Origin: Dama dama
Lineage: Eukaryota > Chordata > Mammalia > Artiodactyla > Cervidae
Assembly (NCBI RefSeq): GCF_033118175.1
Contig: NC_083692.1
Coordinates: forward strand, 11,095,501 to 11,159,500
DNA: 64,000 bases
Reading direction: 5' to 3'
Shown here: piece by piece, positions 1-10,470 of the stretch
How the letters are laid out: each line of letters begins with the position of its first letter
Numbering within the stretch: the first letter of the stretch is position 1
Notes under the pieces: model-generated
The model's input: the letters and a program-made list of their open reading frames with translations, nothing else
What the model was told of the DNA's origin: nothing
The model's database searches: none
Position numbers and translations under genes: made by a program

Positions 1-194
1 AACTGTTTGGGGACAATACCCTATCTAAGCTTTTACAGAGAATGATGAATTGGTTTAAGATCCATCATTGTGGATATCATCTTATGTACTGAGCTTTAAG
101 CAGAAAGACACTCATGTTTTTCCCCTATACTCTTCTCCTTTTTCCGTCTTTTTCCATATTCTCACTCCACCAACAGAAGGTGGTTGAGGGAGGT

Positions 195-400
195 AGTGAA
201 AGTGAAAGTGTTAGCTGCTCAGTCGTGTCTGACTCTTTGTGACCCCATGGACTGTAGCCCACCAGGCTCCTCTCTCTTTCCATGGGGATTCTCCAGGCAA
301 GCATACTAGAGTGGGTAGCACTTCCCTTCTACAGGGGATCTTCCCCACCCAGGGATTGAACCTGGGTGATTCTTTACCATCTGAGCCACCAGGGACATCC
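195..400 (-). mobile_element. Bov-tA SINE, near full length
   Basis: Reads in antisense: the BovB-like tail (gctcagtcgtgtctgactc) comes first and the tRNA-derived head (ctgagccaccaggga) last. A probable target duplication flanks it, tgagggagg at 185-193 against tgaaggagg at 401-409 (8 of 9). The B-box region (gggattgaacctgg) is mutated but readable. Non-autonomous, Pol III-type element mobilised in trans by BovB. Confidence 0.9.
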
Positions 401-1789
401 TGAAGGAGGGAAAGCACCGGGAGATTTCTATTAGTACAAGAAGATTCAGTCAGGTGAGTTCCTGAGAAGTGTAAACTCAAGATGCACTCTAAGAGATTAC
501 TAAACAGATTTTGAAAATCAAATGGAACCTTTGCTGTGTGTAAGAGAAGAAAGTTGCAGGCAAAAGACACACAAGGGAGAAACGCCTTGACAGAGTAGAA
601 GTTACCTGCATGGATGTTACAGAAAAAGGGTCAAAGAGCAGGAATATCAGTTTACCACTCCCTCTGTCCAGAAGCAAAGAGTGTGCTGTGTCCAGTAGGT
701 CTTAGTATTCTGGTCCACTTGGTAGTATAGTCATCTTCATAAATTAGTGTCTTTCACTGCAGTCTATATATTAGTGTCATGTGAGTTTGGTTAGAGTGAG
801 TTGCTAAGAAAGTGCCTCCCTCTGGCAGTGCTAAAAATTCCACTTCAGATTTACATTGTTAATCTCACTTTAGGTTTCCCAAGCAAAGCCTCCGGCAAGA
901 ACTTGGTGTAACAACTTATTGAGAAGGTAATCCCAGGAAACAGAAGTGAGAGGGTGGGGGAAGTGAGAAAAAGATAGAGAAGCCAATGTAGGGGCACACG
1001 ACTGAGGTCATCACACTTCGGTACACTGGGACCCTCCGAGAACCATACAGAAAGTCTCCTAAACACACACACACTTCCCAGCTGTGCTTGAGCACACTGA
1101 GTGGGCTCCTTGTCACTAGGACAGAAAGTGGAAACACATGGCTGGTATTTCAAGCAGAGCACTCTTCGCATGACAGAAGCGGAGCTCACAGGGAGCAATC
1201 CCCCGCAAGCACAGCTGAAAGTGAAGGTAGCTAAGGGGACATGACCCAGGGCACCGGGGGAGTCTGCAGTGCTGGGCAGCCCTGCATAAGTGGTCACCTG
1301 TCGGCCTGTCTATCTCACTGAATGCTAACTTGACCACTAAGGGATCCTTTGCCCCCCACCACAGATTGAGGGCAGAGCCATGAGGTCATTCTGTCTTGCT
1401 TCTCAAAGTAGCATATTGAATCTTGAATCCAGTGTGGCTTTTTCCATCGTAAAACTTGGCACTGGACTTATCAAGTTGTCAAGCTGACATTAAGCTGCTT
1501 TTGTGCTACAGAAGCCAAAGAAGCCAAGCCTTGGATATAATTCAGTTTTTAAAATCCTTTAAACCACTTTCTCTTTGGGTGGGGGAAAAGCGCTAACAAG
1601 CTGTGGGCATGAAAGTAAAAAATAAAATAAATAAGATCATCAAATAAGAATGTGCAGAAGCACTGAAGACTCACATGAGAGGCAGGATTTGGTTCCCTGT
1701 AGGGACAGTGCAGCTTTGAGGTATTGCTGGATATTCCTGGTTACAACGAGTTCTGGGATCTGCTCCCTCTACTGGTCCCTCCGATGGAT
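401..1789. other. no gene recognised; unassigned sequence
   Basis: About 1.4 kb between two retroposons. I recognise no repeat family, exon or RNA here. A short CA run sits near 1060-1072. The frames on the minus strand around 851-1337 overlap each other in different phases and show no domain or codon pattern, so I treat them as chance. Confidence 0.4.
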
Positions 1790-1990
1790 GTTGTTTTGCT
1801 GTTGTTCAGTTGCTCAGTCATGTCCGACTCTGCGACCCCATGGACTACAGCACCACGTCAGGCTTCCCTGACCTTCACCATCTGCCGGAGTTTGCTCAAA
1901 CTCATGTCCATTGAGTCGGTGATGCCATCGAACCATCTCATCCTCTGTCGCCCCCTTCTCCTGCCCTCAATCTTTCCCAGCCTCAGGACT
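1790..1990 (-). mobile_element. BovB LINE 3' end fragment
   Basis: Antisense BovB 3' terminus: starts with gttgttcagttgctcagtc and runs through the diagnostic gtccattgagtcggtgatgcc and ctttcccagcctcagg. Only the last ~200 bp of the ~3.2-kb element are present, as expected for 5' truncation during target-primed reverse transcription. No coding capacity. Confidence 0.85.
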
Positions 1991-2021
1991 GTAGTGCTCT
2001 TATTAATATGGACTTGGAAAT

Positions 2022-2118
2022 AAAGTAAATTGGAGTTCAAATTTCACCTTCATCACCTGTTCCCTATATGATCTTAAGCAAGTTACTTAACTTCTTAATC
2101 CTCAGAGGTTCACTGGCA
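2022..2118 (-). mobile_element. MIR SINE relic
   Basis: Antisense MIR core: gagttcaaatttcacc, then atcttaagcaagttacttaac and cctcagaggttc, matching the MIR order 'tgggcaagtcacttaacctctctgagcctcagtt' in degenerate form. Truncated on the right by the Bov-tA insertion that follows. Confidence 0.6.
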
Positions 2119-2132
2119 AAATATAGCTGGTA

Positions 2133-2340
2133 CTCAGTCATGTCCAACTCTTTGCCACCCAAAGGATTGTAGCCCGCCAGGCTCCTTGGTCCATGGGATT
2201 CTCCAGGCAAGAATACTGGAGTGGGTTGCCATTCTCTTCTCCAGGGGATCTTCCCAACACAGGGATTGAAGCCATATCTCTTGTATCTCCTGCATTGGCA
2301 GTTGGATTCCTTACCATTAGCGCCACCTGGGAAGCCCCTG
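2133..2340 (-). mobile_element. Bov-tA SINE with target duplication
   Basis: Antisense Bov-tA from tactcagtcatgtccaactc to gccacctgggaagcccc. Flanked by aaatatagctggta (2119-2132) and aaatacagctagta (2341-2354), 12 of 14 identical, which I read as its target-site duplication. The divergence between the two arms suggests a fairly old copy. Confidence 0.9.
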
Positions 2341-2359
2341 AAATACAGCTAGTAATTTC

Positions 2360-2649
2360 AATCTCATTGGAAGGACTGATGATGAAGCTGAAACTGCAAT
2401 AATTTGGCCACCTGATGTGAAGAGCTGACTCATTTGAAAAGACCTGACTCATTTGAAAAGACCCTGATGCTGGGAAAGATTGAAGGCAGGAGAAGGGGAT
2501 GACAGAGCATGAAATGGTTGGATGGCATCACCGACTCAATGGACATGAGTTTGAGTAAACTCTGGGAGTTGGTGATGGACAGGAGGTCTGGTGTGCTGCA
2601 GCCCATGGGGTTGCAAAGAGTCGGACACAACCGAGCGACTGAACTGAAA
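2360..2649 (+). mobile_element. BovB LINE 3' end with internal direct repeat
   Basis: Sense BovB 3' end from ctcattggaaggactgatg to gagcgactgaactgaaa. Inside it, gactcatttgaaaagacc occurs twice head to tail (about 2426-2463), whereas the family normally has it once. The stop-ridden frame is the C-terminal remnant downstream of the reverse transcriptase domain; non-functional. Confidence 0.88.
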
Positions 2650-3514
2650 ATTCAAGATTCCACGGGTGGCTACTAAGACCCTGAAATTATGTTCACTGAG
2701 AAGTTTTACCTATGACTCTGGATGACCGTTCTTCCTTTGCTGGGCCTACAGAGAAGTACCTGGGATACAGAAAAGCTTCCTGTGAGAATTAAGAGGCTTG
2801 TGGTATGAAATTGTGGCAACTCCCACAACACTGGCCACTTGATCTGAAATTTCTTTGGTGTGTTATGTCTGAACCTTTTAAACTTTGCTATATTTCCCTG
2901 CTGCTTCTACTGCCAAGATTACACAGCCCCAGTCAACCCCAGACTGTCCACAACTCTTTCCCAGTCCAGCTCTTAACCAATGTGATGGATTCTTCATTGC
3001 TGGCTGCCTCCAGGTAAACAAGTGACTTCTTCCCAGCTTAGCAACCATTTTAAATGACAGCCCCCAAGCTCAGCAGATGCTAAAAGGATGCTTTAAAAAT
3101 GTTTTGGTGTGATTCAGTTGAATGACTATGTGGACTCCTGACAGCTGGTCCGTCCTCTGGTGGCATTCTGGGAGGATGGACAGATGACCTGTGAGTGGTC
3201 ACATTGTGATGAACTAGTGAGCTAGCCAGGAGTACTGCATTGCCCATAGCTGACCACATGTGTTCCTGGCCCGTCAGATTGACTACAGCTATTTGTTTCT
3301 GCAAGGAAGAGAGGTTAGGACTGTTATGTACATTTCAAGCAATTGCAAGGTAAAATCAGTCCATACAGACTAGCAGTAAACTAGACCACATAACTTGGGC
3401 TTCATTCCTTGGCAGACAACCAGACCCCAAACTATAAATCTGAAGGTCCACCTCAACTTGTTTTTCAACCTCTATAGCCCATTAATGCCTAAAAGCTCTT
3501 GACTCCATTTCTCA
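2650..3514. other. no gene recognised; unassigned sequence
   Basis: Repeat-poor by eye. A polypyrimidine stretch lies near 2886-2960. I see no splice-bounded exon and no recognisable family. Confidence 0.35.
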
Positions 3515-4062
3515 ACGTCTTCCCCATCTGCCCTCCTCTCCACCCCAATTACCTCAGGGTCACGTCTCCCTTCACCTGGATCATGGCCACGGTCTCTTAA
3601 GTAACCCCTTTCCACTCACCTCATCCTCGGTCCCTGACTCTCCAATGTTTCTCCCACCTTGTCACCAGAGCAACCTTTCTAAAATGCAAAGTGTGTTTTA
3701 TTACTGCTCCTCTGAAAAGGGTTTGGTGACTGGTCAATCCCTACAGAATAAAGACTAAATTGGATCTTTCAGACAAGCCTGTGATCTCACTCCTGACCAT
3801 TTATCTGACCTCTCGTGGAAGACCAGGCCTGTGAACTCCTGGAGTTTCTAAACACACTCCCATGTGTCTACTCCTCCAATCTGAATTGGCTTTCCTCCCA
3901 AACACCATCTCTTATCTGCAAACAGCTTACTCATCACTCACTACCAAACAATAATCTTTAGCCGAGGGCATTATGTAATTTTTCTCTCTCCCAGAAGTTT
4001 GCTTGGCATATAGTAACCACTGAGTGAGTAGTACGTGTTGAAAGAGCTAATGAGTAAGTGAA
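3515..4062 (+). mobile_element. L2 LINE 3' region
   Basis: Degenerate sense L2: ctttctaaaatgcaaagtgtg (3678 onward), ggataaaatccaaactc-like text at about 3747, and a terminal tail ggcatatagtaaccactgagtgag corresponding to the L2 end 'ggcacatagtaggcgctcaataaatg'. Ancient mammalian non-LTR element with no coding capacity left. Confidence 0.7.
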
Positions 4063-4254
4063 GAGAATAAATCAAATGTCTCCTGGCACTAGAGAAACAT
4101 GTTAGCTAAAATATCTTCTCTCTCATTACTACTATCACTTGTTATTTAGACTCATGGCCACAACTGAATCACAACCATGGCCACGTGGTCTCATCACTTC
4201 AGATCCACATCTGACACTGGTCTATGGAGCACGCTGTCAAAGGGACAGCTCTGA

Positions 4255-4380
4255 CCATGACATCTGACTGTTCAAATTCCCTGTAGAGTTCCCCACAGTC
4301 AATTCCATGACTTGACATTTTGTGGCCTCCAGGGTCTAGTTTCAACCCATCAATTTCAGTTTATTATTCTTCTGCAAGCC
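4255..4380 (+). mobile_element. L2 LINE fragment
   Basis: Short stretch resembling the same L2 region as the previous element (ttccccacagtcaattcc, gtggcctccagggtctag), so either a second copy or a displaced piece. Weak match. Confidence 0.4.
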
Positions 4381-4410
4381 CTCTGTTGAACAACCCTTTA
4401 AAGTCAACAT

Positions 4411-4484
4411 TCACACGCTAACAAGGTAATGCTCAAAGTTCTTCAAGCTAGGCTTCAGCAATATGTGAACCAAGAACTTCCAGG
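4411..4484 (+). mobile_element. BovB LINE internal fragment
   Basis: cacacgctaacaaggtaatg through cagcaatatgtgaaccaag matches the BovB coding region just upstream of the reverse transcriptase palm, in sense orientation. It stops inside ttccag and changes without spacer into an antisense Bov-tA, so this is an internal scrap rather than a normal 3'-anchored insertion. Confidence 0.8.
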
Positions 4485-4602
4485 CAAGAATACTGGAGTG
4501 GGTAACCATTCCCTTCTCCAAGTGATCTTCCTGAGCTAGGGACCGAACCCAGGTCTTCTGCATTGCAGGCATATTCTTTACTGCTGAGTAACCAGGGAAG
4601 CC
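4479..4602 (-). mobile_element. Bov-tA SINE, truncated
   Basis: Antisense Bov-tA beginning in mid-element (ccaggcaagaatactggagtg) and running to the tRNA-like head (accagggaagcct). The BovB-related tail half is missing and is replaced by the BovB fragment at its left edge. Confidence 0.85.
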
Positions 4603-4679
4603 TACAAGTCAACATAACTTTCTAATAAATATATTTTAGTCTTGCTCTGTCTGTTGCTAAAAATTCCTTACCAATTCAA

Positions 4680-4965
4680 TTGTAACAATTTCCCTAGGTC
4701 TACCTCAAAATGCATCTCCTTCTAAAACCTTCCGTGATCACTGCTGTCAAAAAGGATTCCAATCTTCAGAACTTTTGTGGCATTATTTCTATAATTTCTT
4801 CCAGGCCCTATCAAGTTGTATCTTTATTACGATTATGGATGAATGTGTTTCAACTCACATGCAGTATCGTAGGCACTGAACGCCATAACTCAACATTATC
4901 CATTGTGTCATCAACAGCGGAGTCCAACATATTCCTTGCAGGAGACTTGGAGGACAAAATTTAAT
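4680..4965 (+). mobile_element. L2 LINE fragment (probable)
   Basis: Text such as ccttccgtgatcactgctg resembles the L2 'ccttccctgaccacc' region, followed by a degenerate 3' stretch with taggcactgaacgc. Diverged; call rests on general similarity. Confidence 0.4.
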
Positions 4966-5079
4966 TAGTTATCCGATTATCCAGCCCACTAAAAGAATAG
5001 GTCATCTGGATCATAATATTTCGTATATATATATATCAGTGCACGAGTGTACAAACCCCACCGACTATTGTTTCCGCAC

Positions 5080-5225
5080 CTCACTATAACCCCACAAGAT
5101 AAAAAAGAACCTTCACTGTTTCAGAGAGAAGCCACAGCTCTGTCAAATCTTCAGGGTTGTTTAGTGAGTAAATGGAGGAGCTAGAGCTTGAATCCAAATG
5201 CCCAAGCTTTCTATTCCATTGGCTT
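5080..5225 (+). mobile_element. MIR SINE relic
   Basis: Sense MIR order is visible: accccacaagataaaaaag, then ttgtttagtgagtaaatggag and gagctagagcttgaatcc, corresponding to 'cagctagtaagtggcagagccgggattcgaaccc'. The frame on the minus strand covering this stretch is a shadow of the relic. Confidence 0.6.
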
Positions 5226-5944
5226 TTCCCCACTGTTGGTACCCTGTACAAAAGCTGGCCACCACCCCAAGTTGCGCTCCTCGTCCACGCGGATACAGTT
5301 AAAGCAGCACTCCCTGCCTCGACCCCAAAGTCCTTTCCTTCCCGCCAGGCTTTCTCCGGGGCTTGATGTGCTTTGAAGCAGAAAACAATGCCAAGCCCGC
5401 CATTCCTGGCTTTTCCCCAGCCATCCTCTGCCTGGGTCATTGGCCTTCTAATCCAGGCTTATGCCTCACCTGGTGTGTAAGTCACCCCTGCCATAAATCT
5501 CCTCTTAGGGGATGGATCCACTCCCAGGAAGGTGATGGAGAGGAAACTTACCACGAATTCCCTCTCCAGGGGAGCTCCGTGGCCACGAAGGAGAGAGAAA
5601 GACCCCTCGCACCTGCATAAACAAACATTATCACAAGTATTTGTATCTTCCATTTGTTCTCCTAAAACTCATTTGTTGTTCCCAAAGAAACCTATAGAAG
5701 TCTCATTTCCTCTATTTCCCCTACTAAGTTAGAAATATAAGCTTCTCACTTTAATCATTTAAATGGCGAGCTACTTCTTTTTTTAACTCCCATATACATA
5801 GGAATAAATCCGTTTTTTCTCCTGTTAATCTGTTTTTGTCAGTTTAATTCACAGGCCCCCAACTGCAGAACTAAAGGAGCATGAAGACAGGGTCCATGAG
5901 CCAAGTGGAATTTGAGCTAAATTCTCAAGCTAGAAAGGAACACA
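5226..5944. other. no gene recognised; unassigned sequence
   Basis: A moderately GC-rich part (5226-5610) followed by an AT-rich part. Overlapping 60-118-codon frames on both strands lack domains or shared phase. Nothing supportable as an exon. Confidence 0.35.
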
Positions 5945-6168
5945 GGGTAGGAATTAAGCTCATGAGCTCTGAAATCAGACTGCCAGGTTCAACTCTTGGC
6001 CCACTGACTTGCCTGGACAGTTATCACAATTTCTGTGTGATTCAGTTTCCTAAACTATACAAGATGGATGGTAATAGTCTCTCCCTAATGGGCTCACTTT
6101 GAGCTTAAATGAACTCATCAATGCAGGGTCCAACACAGTGTCTGGCATGTAAATACTGAGAAGTTTAG
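5945..6168 (-). mobile_element. MIR SINE relic
   Basis: Antisense MIR: ctctgaaatcagactgccagg, gtgattcagtttcctaaac and the end cacagtgtctggcatgtaaat are in the expected antisense order. BovB inserted immediately to its right. Confidence 0.75.
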
Positions 6169-6172
6169 CTAA

Positions 6173-6183
6173 AGTAACAGGAT
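6173..6183. repeat. target-site duplication, left arm
   Basis: agtaacaggat, identical to 7118-7128; generated by insertion of the enclosed BovB. Confidence 0.9.
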
Positions 6184-7117
6184 CAGTTCAGTTCAGTTGC
6201 TCAGTCGTGTCCTACTCTTTGTGACCCCATGGACTGCAGCACATCAAGCCTCCCTGTCCATCACCAACTCCTGGAGTTTACTCAAACTCATATCCGTTGA
6301 GTCGGTGATGCCATCCAACCATCTCATTCTCTGTAATCCCCTTCTCCTCCTGCCTTCAATCCTTCCCAGCATCAGGGTCTTTTCCAATGAGTCAGCTCTT
6401 TGCATCAGGTGGCCCAAATATTGGAGTTTCAGCCTCAGCATCAGTCCTTCCAATGAATATTCAGGACTGATTTCCATCAGGATGGACTGATTGGATCTCC
6501 TTGCAGTCCAAGGGACTCTCAAGAGTCTTCTCCAACACCACAGTTCAAAAGCATCAATTCTTCAGCGCTCAGCTTTCTTTATAGTCCAATTCTCACATCC
6601 ATACATGACTACTGAAAAAACCATAGCCTTGACTAGACAGACCTGTGTCAGCAAACTAATGTCCCTGCTTTTTAACATGCTGTCTAGGTTGATCATAACT
6701 TTTCTTCCAAGGAGCAAGTATCTTTTAATTTCATGGCTGCAGTCACCATCTGCAGTGATTTTGGAGCCCAAAAAATAAAGTATGTCTCTGTTTCCACTGT
6801 TTCCCCATCTATTTGCCATGAAGTGATGGGACCAGATGCCATGATCTTCGTTTTCTGAATGTTGAGTTTTAAGCCAACTTTTTCACTCTCCTCTTTCACT
6901 TTCATCAAGAGGCTCTTTAGTTCTTCTTTGCTTTCTGCCATGAGGATGATGTCATCTGCATATCTGAGGTTATTGATATTTCTCCCAGCAATCTTGATTC
7001 CAGCTTGTGCTTCCTCCAGCCCAGCATTTCGCATGATGTACTCTGCATATAAGTTAAATAAGCAGGGTGACAATATACAGCCTTGACGAACTCCTTTTCC
7101 TCTTTGGAACCAGAAAC
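6184..7117 (-). mobile_element. BovB LINE, 0.93 kb, clean 5'-truncated insertion
   Basis: Antisense BovB from its 3' terminus (cagttcagttgctcagtc) back into the reverse transcriptase palm. A perfect 11-bp target duplication, agtaacaggat, flanks it (6173-6183 and 7118-7128), so both ends are defined. The minus-strand frame (about 6693-7117) still shows the catalytic YADD box in LRYADDIILMAESKEEL and the following LNIQKTKIM stretch. The downstream part is frame-broken and the element lacks the endonuclease and most fingers, so it cannot move itself. Confidence 0.97.
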
Positions 7118-7128
7118 AGTAACAGGAT
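7118..7128. repeat. target-site duplication, right arm
   Basis: agtaacaggat, identical to 6173-6183. Confidence 0.9.
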
Positions 7129-7455
7129 GCTGACTGATAATTTTTGTGAGTCCCCAAAGTTGGTAACAAAGACCCCAGGCTATAAATGAAGAGGTTCCAC
7201 GAGTCCCACATTCTAAAGAAAGCTGGCAAACCTGGGGTCCCTTAGTTTACAAAGCCTGAACTGCCCTTCCACCACTAACTATTACAAATCTCCACCCCTT
7301 CCCAATCCATAAAGGAGAACCCTGGAGAGGCCAGAAGGGGAGAGTACAGAGGCACTGGGGCCGTGGGGCCTGCCAGGGCACGTAGGGTCTGCGAATGGAG
7401 GTTCCTTCTTCATAATCTAGAAAAGGATTAGCAAGTGTCAGCAGAACCCCTCAGA

Positions 7456-7590
7456 GGGACTTTCCTGGTGGTCAAGTAGTTAAGATTCCACACTTACAGT
7501 GCAGGGGGCATGGGTTCGATTCCTGGCTGGGGAACCAACATCCCTCATGCCAGGCAGTGTGGCCAAAAAATTTAAAAATTTTGTAAAAAC
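7456..7590 (+). mobile_element. CHR-2-type tRNA-Glu SINE
   Basis: Sense head gggactttcctggtggtcaag, then a B-box-like gggttcgattcctgg and the ccaggcagtgtggccaaaa tail with an A-rich end. Cetartiodactyl SINE distinct from Bov-tA in its tail. The tRNA-like head is not a tRNA gene. Confidence 0.85.
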
Positions 7591-8348
7591 AGTCTGTTAG
7601 AGAGATTCTATTGCAGAACCCATTTCCTGCAGCTATCATGGAGAGTTATCAGAACTTCACCTATGACTCTTGCTGAGAGATGATACCCTTGACCGTGGAG
7701 GCTGGCGCCTGTTGGAAGGTGTGAAGTTTGCAGGCAGAGCCCACTTTGTCAGGATGAGAAGGGACGGAGGCGCAGGGTGCATATGGAGGAAAGGGTGGGC
7801 CCTCCTCCCTCTGGACTCCTGCAGCAAACATCTGGACAGCTCTTCAAGTAAAGAGCAGTGAGGAAGGGCTGGAGCCCCGTGGGGGCCATTCTGCAGGCCA
7901 CCCACAGAGGAGCTGCCTCCCTAGAGAGGGGCCCGGGCTGAGCTGGGGGGCCTCAGGAAACACAGCTGCTGTCTCTGGGGGAACCTCAGTGTTGCAGAGG
8001 ACTGACCACTAAACTCAGCACCAGAAGGAGACAGAAGCCCACGGTGCCTGGAGATTCCCCGGTCAGCTCCCCACCACGCATGCAGCTGGTGAGATAAACC
8101 TGCCTGTATCTTCTCCCCCCAGACTCCCATGACCCACAAACCCAAACAAGTTAATCCCAAAAAAAGAGGAAGTGAAAAGGGAGCATCTACATGAAGGCCA
8201 TTCCCACTCACACCAACATGCTGGAGGAAGAAGAACCCTGGACCTCGGGCAATGGGTCAAACCTGTCAGGGTGAGAGTGGGCGGGGTGCTGGGGATCAGC
8301 TTGAAATCATACTAAAGACTGAAGTTTAAGCTGATCTCAACCTTTAAC
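7591..8348. other. no gene recognised; GC-rich unassigned block
   Basis: GC-rich (for example 7660-8060) with several overlapping short frames on both strands, none with a domain I know. CpG is not concentrated enough to call an island. Confidence 0.35.
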
Positions 8349-8360
8349 ATCTAAAAATGG

Positions 8361-8569
8361 CAGGACTTCCCTGGCAGTCCAGTGGTTAAAACTTTGCCTT
8401 CCAATGAACAGGGTGTTGGTTTCATCCCTGGTTGGGAAGCTAAGACCCCCCCATGCCTCCCAGCCATAATGCCAGAACATAAAACAGAAGCAATATTGTA
8501 ATAAATTAAATAAAGACTTTAAAAATGGTCTGCATCCAAAAAAATTTTTTTTTAACTGCTTTAAAAAAA
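8361..8569 (+). mobile_element. CHR-2-type SINE with long A/T tail
   Basis: Sense head aggacttccctggcagtcc and the gttgggaagctaagac body. Target duplication atctaaaaatgg is present at 8349-8360 and 8570-8581 (12 of 12). Between the usual tail (about 8520) and the right arm lie about 50 extra A/T-rich bases containing a further taaaaatgg at 8520-8528. Confidence 0.85.
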
Positions 8570-8690
8570 ATCTAAAAATGGCCAGGAAATTACAGAATCT
8601 GTCAGTGGGATTGGAGAAGAGAGTTTCTTGTCACAGCATAGGTGAAGGTTCATAGGAAAAATGAAGAAGCATCAGGCGACACTCCAACAG

Positions 8691-8915
8691 GGGCTTCCCT
8701 GGTGGCGCTGATGGTAAAGAACCCACCTGCCAATCCAGGAGACAATAAGAGACTTGGGGCTGATCCCTGGGTCTAGAAGATTCCCTAGAGGATGATATGG
8801 CAACCCACTCCAGTATTCTTGCCTGGAGAATCCCCTGGACAGAGGAACCTAGTGGGCTACAGTCCACAGAGTCGCCAAGAGTTAGACATGACTAAAGCGA
8901 CTTAGCACACACATG
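8691..8915 (+). mobile_element. Bov-tA SINE, near full length
   Basis: Sense gggcttccctggtggcgctg to gcgacttagcacacacatg. Target duplication ctccaacag (8682-8690) against cttcaacag (8916-8924), 8 of 9. B box is eroded (gctgatccctggg). Confidence 0.92.
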
Positions 8916-8924
8916 CTTCAACAG

Positions 8925-10426
8925 AGCAGTTACATTATCATCAGCATTATCTGCAGACCAGAGCTACAAAAGCTGCTGGAACCCAAGGCTGCACAAGAGA
9001 CCGGAAAAGGAAGGTGGCGCCTACTGTGAGTGAGTAAGAGTGTATGTGAGTGTGTGTGTGTCTGTGTGTCCGTGTGTGTAGAGCAAACGCAAGAACCAAC
9101 CCAAGAAAAACAAAGAAATTACCAAGAATAGGGCCTGGGACCTGATGGTTTTAATTAGGCAGCACCAGTGAGGGATGTAGCAGGTTGTCTGAGTTTAAAG
9201 GCACAATCTCAGAGGGTTTTGTTGCAGTTTCACATAAATGGGGATAATCTGAAAAGTATTTTTGCCTTCCAGCAGCTTCTGGGTTCTCTGATCACCTCTG
9301 CTTTTCATGAGAAACATGCTAAACCACACCTTCCTTCCTTCCCATCCCTTTGAAGGAGGTGGGACGGTCATGGGGATGGGGAGATGGACCCTTTCATCCC
9401 TACATCACTCCGTGAGTCCAAGCCAAAGCGGTCCTTCCCAGAAGCCTCCACCACCCCCAGGAGGGTGAGACTGGGCAGAATTTGCCTGCCCTGAAATTTC
9501 CACTCTATGAAAAGCCAACTCTGTAATTGCCCCTAATCAGCCCCAGAAAGCGATGAGGTTTCCAAAGAAAAAGAAAAATGCTGTGAGGATTTTCAAGAAA
9601 CTAGAATGTGACTCTCACCGGCCCCCCCACCCCCGCCCCAAGACAGCTCCTCTCATGGAGAATGATCTGCAGGGTGTGATCTGGGAGGGGGTCCAGACCC
9701 AGGCAAGCCGTGCTGATGCAGTGCCTGAGAGAAGGGTCTCCACCCTGCCAGGGAGAGAGAAGGCTGGGGGCGATCACAGCAGCTGCAGCCTTGACTCTGC
9801 AGAAATCACCACACTTCCCTAGAGAGCCGAGCCCAAGGGCAGGTCAGGACTAAAGTCTGCAAGCCAGCCTTGAGTGTAGCCTTCCTTGGGGAGAAAGGCC
9901 ACGGGGAGGAATGCAGAGCTGAACAGAGACTGCCTCAGGCTGCCCCGGAGAAAAATGCCCTGCAACAGCCAGTAAGGCTTTAGGGAGGGGGAAAAGTGAG
10001 TTGTTTCAGAGGAATTCTAGAGTCCCACCAAAAGATCTGCAATGTGCTGGGACACGGTAATGTGATGCGATGTAAATTCAACTAGGGAGCAGTTATTTGG
10101 CACAGCCCTAGGGGCACCAGCCCCAGGGTGGTCGGAGGGCCACCTTTCTTCCCCAGAATACACTCCATCGGGGAGGACTCTGCCTCGAAAATATCCTCTC
10201 AGCTCACTGCTTCTCTTCCCCTCACCTCTTCAATACATAATTTTAAGAACTTCTATATAGCTTCCAATAAAAACAATACTTACACACAAAAAATGAATAA
10301 CCCCCAAGGCAGCCACCCTGAGAGAGACTGACTTAATATTTTGGTATGTCTGCTTCCAGACTTTTATGTGAGGCTATTTATGAATAAATATATCCATATA
10401 TAATTTAATAGCATTAAAATAGAACT
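8925..10426. other. no gene recognised; unassigned sequence
   Basis: Apart from the TG run I recognise nothing. 9550-9830 is an open plus-strand stretch with a C-rich run near 9619-9640; without a domain, conserved motif or visible splice frame I do not call it. Confidence 0.35.
9020..9080. repeat. imperfect (TG)n microsatellite
   Basis: gtgagtgtgtgtgtgtctgtgtgtccgtgtgtg: a TG run with several interruptions. Confidence 0.8.
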
Positions 10427-10470
10427 TGTCAATAGCGTCAAGGTTAAGAAATCCTTGACTAGAGACCCCA
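10427..10470 (+). repeat. duplicated segment, copy 1 left part (MER20 3' end)
   Basis: gtcaatagcgtcaaggttaag and cttgactagagacccca repeat the text at 11861-11904 with few changes. It corresponds to the last ~35 bp of a MER20 element with no MER20 body to its left, so the duplication breakpoint lies inside MER20. Confidence 0.8.

Noticed and set aside
5238..5258. Phrase gtacaaaagctgg resembling a cloning recombination site
   Set aside because: Only a partial resemblance, with no vector sequence on either side; chance.
6244..6522. Minus-strand 92-codon frame ending in a conserved-looking peptide
   Set aside because: It is the translated 3' segment of BovB, seen in similar form in several other copies in the window.
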